From: CADDYX01 sp045809945
GTDB taxonomy: Bacteria; Verrucomicrobiota; Verrucomicrobiia; Chthoniobacterales; UBA10450
Length of the DNA: 10,653 nt
Direction of reading: 5' to 3'
Assembly (NCBI GenBank): GCA_045809945.1
Contig: JBJMWW010000194.1
Location: forward strand, 1-10,653
Under the pieces are notes generated by a model that worked only from the letters and a program-made list of their open reading frames with translations, did not search any database and had not been told where the DNA came from. Made by a program: the position numbers and the translations under genes. Shown here one piece after another: positions 6,495-10,653 of the stretch (positions are counted from its first letter, which is position 1; each line of letters begins with the position of its first letter).

Positions 6495-7689
6495 TGGTCG
6501 CGGCGAGAATCTGGCGGAGCTGTGCCACATTCTTGTCGATCGAGAATTTCTCGATTGCGACCTGACGGCCTCTTGTGCCAAGCGTTCGCGCAAGGTTCTG
6601 GTCATTGGCAATGGTTGCCATCGCACTGGCAAGCCCAGTCACGTCGCCTTCGGACACGAGCAGTCCAGTCTGCCCATCCTCCACCATTTCGGGCACGCCG
6701 GCGACACGCGTCGAAACAACCGGTAACCCTGCTGCCATCGCTTCCATGATAACGGTCGGCAAATTATCCATTCCGCCCATCGCTTCGGTTCTGCACGGCA
6801 ACACGAACATCGTTGCGGTCGCGAGCCGCGGTGCGATTTCACTCTGCGGCAATGGACCTGGGAGCGAGACCTTACTTTCGAGTCCGTGCTGCGCGATTCT
6901 GCCACGCAAATCACTCTCAAGCGGACCTTCGCCAATAATTTCCGCGCTGAACACCGCTCCTTTGCGCGCGAGAATCGCGCAAGCATCAATCAGATCGCGA
7001 AACCCCTTCTTCTCGATGAGACGACCGATACTGACAATCTTTGCGACGGCGTGATGGAATGTCGCAAGCGGAAATGCTGAGACATCGATGCCGTTATAGA
7101 TGCGGTGAATCTTCTTTGCCGCGTTCGGATAGCGTTCCTGCAGCGCCCGCACCGCAAAATCGCTCACCGTCAGAACCGCTTCGGCGGATTCAATCAGACG
7201 CGCGACGCTGACGACGAAATCTCGCGGCACGAAGATGTCGTTCGCGTGCGCGGTGAAGCTATACCCGAGACCAAAAAACCTACGGATCCAAAACGCTGTG
7301 CGCGCCGCCATTCCTGCAAAATGCGCGTGAACCCGGCGCACGCCCGATCGACGCAAGCGCATGCCGACGTAGGCCGCCTGGTACAAGCGCAGGAAATCAG
7401 TCTGGCGCCCCCACTCGCGAATTTCACTAGCCGCTGCCGCCGGTAATTCGCCGGCACGAATCGCCCGCTCGATTTCGGCCACGAGCTGTTTTTGCTCCGG
7501 CAGATAGTGAACCCGCCGCACGATTCCGGCATCCCAGTTTTCCGCCGGCTCATCGAGCGGCTGACGAATTGAGAAAAGCTCGGCATCTACTCCCTGGCGC
7601 GCCAGCTCCGCCACCTCGCGATAGATGAAGTGTTGTCCGAACGATGGAAAACGCTCGAATAGATACGCAAGCTCGGGCACGAGCAGCAC
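6469..7689 (-). CDS. GT4-family glycosyltransferase (GT-B fold)
   Basis: This 406-residue protein is a retaining GT-B glycosyltransferase of the GT4/'glycosyl transferases group 1' type, resembling colanic-acid and other exopolysaccharide transferases. The N-terminal acceptor half opens with LAYLFERFPSFGQHF and includes HAHFAG (121-126) and FTAHANDIF (145-153). The donor half has NGID (199-202), the phosphate-contacting SIGRLIEKKGF (220-230, Arg223 and Lys227/228), GEGP (253-256) and the nucleotide-sugar segment ending MEAMAAGLPVVST with Glu316. The usual first acidic residue of the E-x7-E pair is Asp308 (D-x7-E), seen also in some family members. The start is GTG at 7689; an in-frame stop lies 15 bases upstream and no strong Shine-Dalgarno is visible. 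There is no signal peptide or clear membrane segment. Donor and acceptor cannot be told. It stands alone, without other polysaccharide genes in the window. Confidence 0.88.
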   Translation of the reverse strand: MLLVPELAYLFERFPSFGQHFIYREVAELARQGVDAELFSIRQPLDEPAENWDAGIVRRVHYLPEQKQLVAEIERAIRAGELPAAAASEIREWGRQTDFLRLYQAAYVGMRLRRSGVRRVHAHFAGMAARTAFWIRRFFGLGYSFTAHANDIFVPRDFVVSVARLIESAEAVLTVSDFAVRALQERYPNAAKKIHRIYNGIDVSAFPLATFHHAVAKIVSIGRLIEKKGFRDLIDACAILARKGAVFSAEIIGEGPLESDLRGRIAQHGLESKVSLPGPLPQSEIAPRLATATMFVLPCRTEAMGGMDNLPTVIMEAMAAGLPVVSTRVAGVPEMVEDGQTGLLVSEGDVTGLASAMATIANDQNLARTLGTRGRQVAIEKFSIDKNVAQLRQILAATTTATAERN

Positions 7690-7737
7690 TTCAGCACAAT
7701 TCGCTCAGGTCTGCACGAATACTGCTCTTAAGCAGTC
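7690..7737. promoter_or_regulatory. Divergent intergenic region with a short palindrome (possible operator)
   Basis: This 48-base gap separates the divergent starts of the glycosyltransferase (GTG at 7689, minus strand) and the cNMP/DUF4388 protein (GTG at 7738, plus strand), so both promoters must lie here or inside the genes. CTGCT (7722-7726) and AGCAG (7731-7735) form a 5-bp inverted repeat around CTTA, just before the plus-strand start. I cannot identify -35/-10 boxes with confidence, and the palindrome is short enough to be chance. Confidence 0.3.
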
Positions 7738-8763
7738 GTGGGACATCGCGATTTCTTCGCTTATTGCACAACCCTTAAGCCGCTTGAGCTCAAAGCGATC
7801 GGTGAATTCTCGTACGTTCAACATCTGGCCAGCGGCCGGATTGTCTATTCCGCCGGCGACGCGAGCAGCACGTTTTACGTCGTTACACGCGGCATGGTAG
7901 AGCTGTCCGGCGGTGAGGCCATCGCAGGTGTAGACGTAAAAATACTGGGGCGCGGCCAATTCTTCGGCGACCTCGAGACGCTGACCGCCGAACCGCGACG
8001 CCACACGGCACGGGCGCGGCATCCGCTAAGCATCCAGTGTTTTCAACGTGACGATTTTCCCGAAATCTTTCGCCGAGTACCATCCTTCTTTTACTTCCTC
8101 AGTCAGGACCTGGCGACTCGTCTGTATCATGCCGAAGCCGCCGCATCGGCAGCCGATCCAGAGTCGTTCGAGCTGCACGGCAATCTGGCAAACTTTGATC
8201 TGATCACTGTCTACCAGACGATCGTCGGTTCGCGTCAGAGCGGCGAGCTGCGCATTTTCAACGAAAAAGCCGATCTGATTTCTGTCTTCTCTTTCGAAAA
8301 CGGCGAACCGCGTAATGGCCAGTTCCAACATCTCACCGGCGACGAAGCATTCACCCAGCTCTTCCTTGCCGAAACACTTGCCGGCTCGTTCCTCTTCTCG
8401 CTCGAAAGCCGCGTCAGCTCGTGCATCCAGACGCAGGTCATCACTGCTACCTCGGATATGCTGATCCGGGCACTCCAGGCCCGTGACGAACTGCTCCAAT
8501 TGAAGACCCGCTTTGCCGATTCGACCGCTATGCTGTTGCGTCGCAAACTAAACATCACCTGGCCGGACGACGCACCGTCCGATGCGCGCACGACCGCAGA
8601 ACAGATCTGGCAGCTCGCCTATAGCACGCCGCTGCCGATCTCTGCGCTTTATCAACGCTGCCAGGTCTCCGAACTCAAAATTTACGAGGCGCTCGCGTTC
8701 CTCGTCGACTCCGGGCATTTCGAGCTTTCGACCGCATCGGCTGACTGCGCTCAGGTCGCGTAG
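7738..8763 (+). CDS. Cyclic-nucleotide-binding-like domain protein with DUF4388 (PATAN-type) domain
   Basis: This 341-residue cytoplasmic protein is probably regulatory. Residues about 5-118 form a cNMP-binding (CAP_ED) beta-roll: GRIVYSAGDASSTFYVVTRGMVEL is followed by the phosphate-binding cassette region FFGDLETL...PRRHTARA (76-93). Residues about 144-221 (FELHGNLANFDL...GELRIF...GEAPRNG-like...GSFLF) match DUF4388, a domain common in response-regulator and gliding or signalling proteins of myxobacteria and similar groups. A C-terminal segment (about 285-332; SALYQRCQVSELKIYEAL) looks like a small winged-helix or helical bundle. It lacks the classical Crp DNA-binding region directly after the beta-roll. 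In the cassette the usual Glu is Asp78 and the usual R-x-A after Pro is RRHT, so ligand binding is uncertain. GTG at 7738 is the first possible start after a TAA at 7729. Partner and output are unknown. It converges on yciA with an 8-base gap. Confidence 0.78.
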   Translation: MGHRDFFAYCTTLKPLELKAIGEFSYVQHLASGRIVYSAGDASSTFYVVTRGMVELSGGEAIAGVDVKILGRGQFFGDLETLTAEPRRHTARARHPLSIQCFQRDDFPEIFRRVPSFFYFLSQDLATRLYHAEAAASAADPESFELHGNLANFDLITVYQTIVGSRQSGELRIFNEKADLISVFSFENGEPRNGQFQHLTGDEAFTQLFLAETLAGSFLFSLESRVSSCIQTQVITATSDMLIRALQARDELLQLKTRFADSTAMLLRRKLNITWPDDAPSDARTTAEQIWQLAYSTPLPISALYQRCQVSELKIYEALAFLVDSGHFELSTASADCAQVA

Positions 8764-8771
8764 CTGCTCGA

Positions 8772-9152
8772 TTACGCATCGCGCTTTATCGGTGTCGGGC
8801 GGCCATCCGCGCCGAGCGCGACGTAGATAAACACCGCTTCGGTTACGCGCACCTGTTCGCCTGTCATGTAGCGCTCGACCCACACCTCGACTGGAATTTT
8901 CATCGACGTGCGCCCGACCTTTTCGACGTGCGCATAACACGCGACGCGATCACCGACACGAACCGGCTGGAGGAACGACATGCCTTCCATCGCGACAGTG
9001 ACGACACGACTCTTCGCCGTCTTCAGCGCGAGAATGCCGCTGCCGAGATCCATTTGCGACATGATCCAGCCGCCGAAAATATCGCCGCTCGGATTTGTGT
9101 CGCGGGGCATCGCGATGGTTCGGATAACGAGCTCACCTTTCGGTTTTTCCAT
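8772..9152 (-). CDS. yciA: Acyl-CoA thioesterase, YciA-like hotdog fold
   Basis: This 126-residue single hotdog-domain protein closely follows YciA. GELVIRTIAMPRDTNPSGDIFGGW at the N-terminus carries the catalytic aspartate (Asp24 in SGDIFGGW). MSQMD begins the central helix, VTVAMEGMSFLQPVRVGD forms the next strands, and a KIPVEVWVE strand follows. YciA enzymes are hexameric cytosolic thioesterases that hydrolyse a broad range of acyl-CoAs, releasing CoA and helping balance acyl pools. ATG at 9152 gives the normal length; no strong Shine-Dalgarno is visible. It lies 24 bases downstream of queA on the same strand and is probably read from the same transcript. The symbol is by similarity. Confidence 0.9.
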   Translation of the reverse strand: MEKPKGELVIRTIAMPRDTNPSGDIFGGWIMSQMDLGSGILALKTAKSRVVTVAMEGMSFLQPVRVGDRVACYAHVEKVGRTSMKIPVEVWVERYMTGEQVRVTEAVFIYVALGADGRPTPIKRDA

Positions 9153-9176
9153 CTGGCGGAGATTACGTGACGGGGC

Positions 9177-10157
9177 TCACAAAATCAGCATGCAATCGCC
9201 GTAGCTGTAGAATCGATAACGCTCGCGAATCGCTTCGCGGTAGGCGCGCAGCGTGAATTCGCGGCCGGCAAAGGCGCTCACCAGCATCAGCAACGTGGAG
9301 CGCGGCAGATGAAAGTTGGTGAGCAGCGCGTCGACGTGCTTCAGCTGCTGCGGCGGATGAATGAAAATGTTGGTTTCACCACTTTGCGCGACGAGCTTTT
9401 CCCCATCGCGTCTGGCTGCTTCGAGCACGCGCACAACGGTCGTTCCGATGGCGATTAGCCGCTTCGCTGCATTGATTCGCTCTGCTGCGTCGGCTGAAAT
9501 CGAGAATCGCTCTGAGTGCATCCGGTGATCGCTCAAATGATCGGTGGTTACTGGTTTAAAGGTTCCTATACCGACGTGCAGTGTAACGAACGTGTGCGGC
9601 AGCCCGGCTAACATCGACTCCGTGAAATGCAGCCCCGCCGTGGGGGCGGCGATCGCGCCGACTTCATGCGCAAACACGGTCTGGTACCGATTGGCGTCCG
9701 CCGCATCGCTTTCGCGTTTCACATAAGGCGGCAACGGCATCGCGCCGCCAGTGAAAAGGTCCAGGTCATCCTCGAGCGCGATGATCCGTTCGCCCTCTGG
9801 CAAGATCTCTTCCACACGCGCCACCACGCCATTGAAGGTAACCATCGCGCCTACCCGCATTTTTCGACCCGGCCTGACGAGCGTCTTCCACCGCCGCGGT
9901 CCCATTTTCTCGAGCAACAAGAACTCGATTCGATGGTCGTCAGAAAATCTGCGGGCCGGCATAACGCGCGTGTCGTTCAAAACGAGGAGATCACCGGGCT
10001 CGATAAATTGTGTCAGATCTTGGAATCGCCGGTGTTCGACCGTGCCTTGCCCGCGCCGCACGATCATCATGCGCGATGCGTCGCGAGTCTCGAGCGGCCG
10101 TTGCGCGATCAGTTCGTTCGGCAGTTCGTAATCATAATCGGCCAGCAGCAAACTCAC
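9177..10157 (-). CDS. queA: S-adenosylmethionine:tRNA ribosyltransferase-isomerase
   Basis: This 326-residue enzyme transfers and isomerises the ribosyl group of SAM onto 7-aminomethyl-7-deazaguanine at the wobble position (34) of GUN-anticodon tRNAs, giving epoxyqueuosine. Family blocks appear in order: ADYDYELPNELIAQRP (6-21), VLNDTRVMPAR (59-69), MPLPPYVKR (140-148), YQTVFA...GAIAAPTAGLHF (158-178), TLHVGIGTFKPV (192-203), DHRMHSE (210-216), TNFHLPRSTLLMLVSAFAG (280-298) and the terminal RYRFYSYGDCMLI. It is about 30 residues shorter than E. coli QueA. The losses are in the variable region after the PAR motif and at the extreme C-terminus, and no core block is missing. The start is GTG at 10157; a stop lies 9 bases upstream in frame, so no longer start exists. 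It is probably the first gene of a queA-yciA operon. The final steps (QueG or QueH) and the earlier que genes are not in this window. Confidence 0.95.
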   Translation of the reverse strand: MSLLLADYDYELPNELIAQRPLETRDASRMMIVRRGQGTVEHRRFQDLTQFIEPGDLLVLNDTRVMPARRFSDDHRIEFLLLEKMGPRRWKTLVRPGRKMRVGAMVTFNGVVARVEEILPEGERIIALEDDLDLFTGGAMPLPPYVKRESDAADANRYQTVFAHEVGAIAAPTAGLHFTESMLAGLPHTFVTLHVGIGTFKPVTTDHLSDHRMHSERFSISADAAERINAAKRLIAIGTTVVRVLEAARRDGEKLVAQSGETNIFIHPPQQLKHVDALLTNFHLPRSTLLMLVSAFAGREFTLRAYREAIRERYRFYSYGDCMLIL

Positions 10158-10210
10158 GTTGCAGCATCAAAGCGTTTGCCGCTGGCCGCAAAAATTCACA
10201 TCATCTTGTG
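10158..10210. promoter_or_regulatory. Divergent gap between queA and uracil-DNA glycosylase
   Basis: This 53-base spacer must supply expression of both divergent genes unless promoters lie within coding sequence. A TTGCCG at 10176-10181 with CATCAT 17 bases later (10199-10204) is a weak sigma70-like pair for the plus strand. It matches consensus at only four of six positions in each box, so it is tentative. No terminator or strong repeat is visible. Confidence 0.25.
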
Positions 10211-10653
10211 GTGAACGATTTCCGCGCTGCCCTCGATGTCGTCATTACCGGCCTCGAGCAGATTCAGCGCGAAAGCGAGCGTCGCCCGCGCGCATCAACG
10301 GACTTGCTCGAGCGGATTCGGCGGATTCAGATTCCCGTTCAAGCGGCGACGCCGCGCGGCACGTCCAAAGCCGCGAAGCTGGCTGCGCTCGCCGCGCCGG
10401 TTTCGATCTGTGTGAAATGCCCGCATCTCGCGCGCTTTCGGACCCAGACGGTTTTCGGCGTCGGTAACCCAGACGCGGACTTGATGTTTATTGGCGAAGC
10501 GCCGGGCGCGGATGAAGATGCGCGCGGCGAGCCCTTCGTCGGCCGTGCCGGGCAATTGCTCACGAAAATAATTCAGGCGATGGGCTTCGCGCGCGCCGAC
10601 GTTTACATCGCGAATGTGCTGAAATGCCGGCCCGACATGCCACCAGGAGTGAG
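10211..10653 (+). CDS. Family-4 (Fe-S) uracil-DNA glycosylase, 3'-truncated by window
   Basis: The frame stays open to the right edge, giving 147 whole codons. From about residue 67 it matches family-4 uracil-DNA glycosylases, which remove uracil from DNA as the first step of base-excision repair. It shows C-V-K-C (Cys67, Cys70), two of the four 4Fe-4S ligands; then TQTVFGVGNPDADLMFIGE; the catalytic-pocket motif GEAPGADED (95-103); GEPFVGRAGQLL (106-117); and VLKCRP with Cys139, the likely third cluster ligand. The fourth cysteine and the C-terminal HP motif lie beyond the edge. The first 60 or so residues are a variable, charged N-terminal extension. The start may be GTG at 10211 or the adjacent GTG at 10208, with no clear Shine-Dalgarno; the frame is also open further upstream, overlapping the queA start region. 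A family-5 enzyme is less likely given the motif match. Confidence 0.88.
   Translation, partial: MNDFRAALDVVITGLEQIQRESERRPRASTDLLERIRRIQIPVQAATPRGTSKAAKLAALAAPVSICVKCPHLARFRTQTVFGVGNPDADLMFIGEAPGADEDARGEPFVGRAGQLLTKIIQAMGFARADVYIANVLKCRPDMPPGV

Noticed and set aside
8758..8777. GCGTA/TACGC inverted repeat between the sensor gene and yciA as a bidirectional terminator
   Set aside because: The stem is only 5 bp with a 10-base loop and no T-tracts; too weak to call.
9627..10214. 195-codon plus-strand open frame opposite queA
   Set aside because: It lies antisense to conserved QueA blocks, has an arginine/histidine-rich composition and no family resemblance.
10159..10467. Closed 102-codon plus-strand frame across the queA/UDG gap
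   Set aside because: It is out of frame with the family-4 UDG reading frame, which carries the conserved Cys and GEAPGADED motifs.

Overview
This is a dense, GC-rich bacterial chromosomal window with almost no intergenic space and mainly housekeeping and central-metabolism genes. I see no tRNA, rRNA, CRISPR array, insertion sequence, prophage or integrase. Three things point, tentatively, to Verrucomicrobiota or a similar soil or freshwater lineage outside the Proteobacteria: zwf paired with opcA, a cyclic-nucleotide-type sensor joined to a DUF4388 domain, and frequent GTG starts with weak Shine-Dalgarno sequences. No marker gene here fixes the taxonomy.

Layout, left half (+ strand, 1-6494). 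A tightly packed run that looks like one or two operons: the 3' end of a RibD-type reductase (1-315); a START/SRPBCC polyketide-cyclase-like protein (317-757); a FabF-type ketosynthase (754-1998) that overlaps it by ATGA; a fused LMW phosphatase-serine hydroxymethyltransferase (2053-3846); glucose-6-phosphate dehydrogenase (3901-5448); and its assembly factor OpcA (5433-6494), which overlaps zwf. The first three genes look translationally coupled and may form a small acyl or polyketide modification module. The last three feed one-carbon metabolism (SHMT) and NADPH supply (G6PD/OpcA).

Layout, right half. A GT4 glycosyltransferase (-, 7689-6469) ends inside the 3' end of opcA. It is divergent from a cNMP-binding-domain/DUF4388 sensor protein (+, 7738-8763). 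Then queA (-, 10157-9177) leads into a YciA-type acyl-CoA thioesterase (-, 9152-8772), likely one operon. A divergent family-4 (Fe-S) uracil-DNA glycosylase starts near 10211 and runs off the right edge.

The most notable item is the in-frame fusion of a YwlE/Wzb-like LMW phosphatase to a complete SHMT. Both active sites are intact and a Ser/Gly-rich linker joins them. An internal ATG at the junction would give a normal-length free SHMT. Second are the RibD-like/SRPBCC/ketosynthase trio and a divergent phosphate-binding cassette in the DUF4388 sensor. I found no defence island or clearly unprecedented system.
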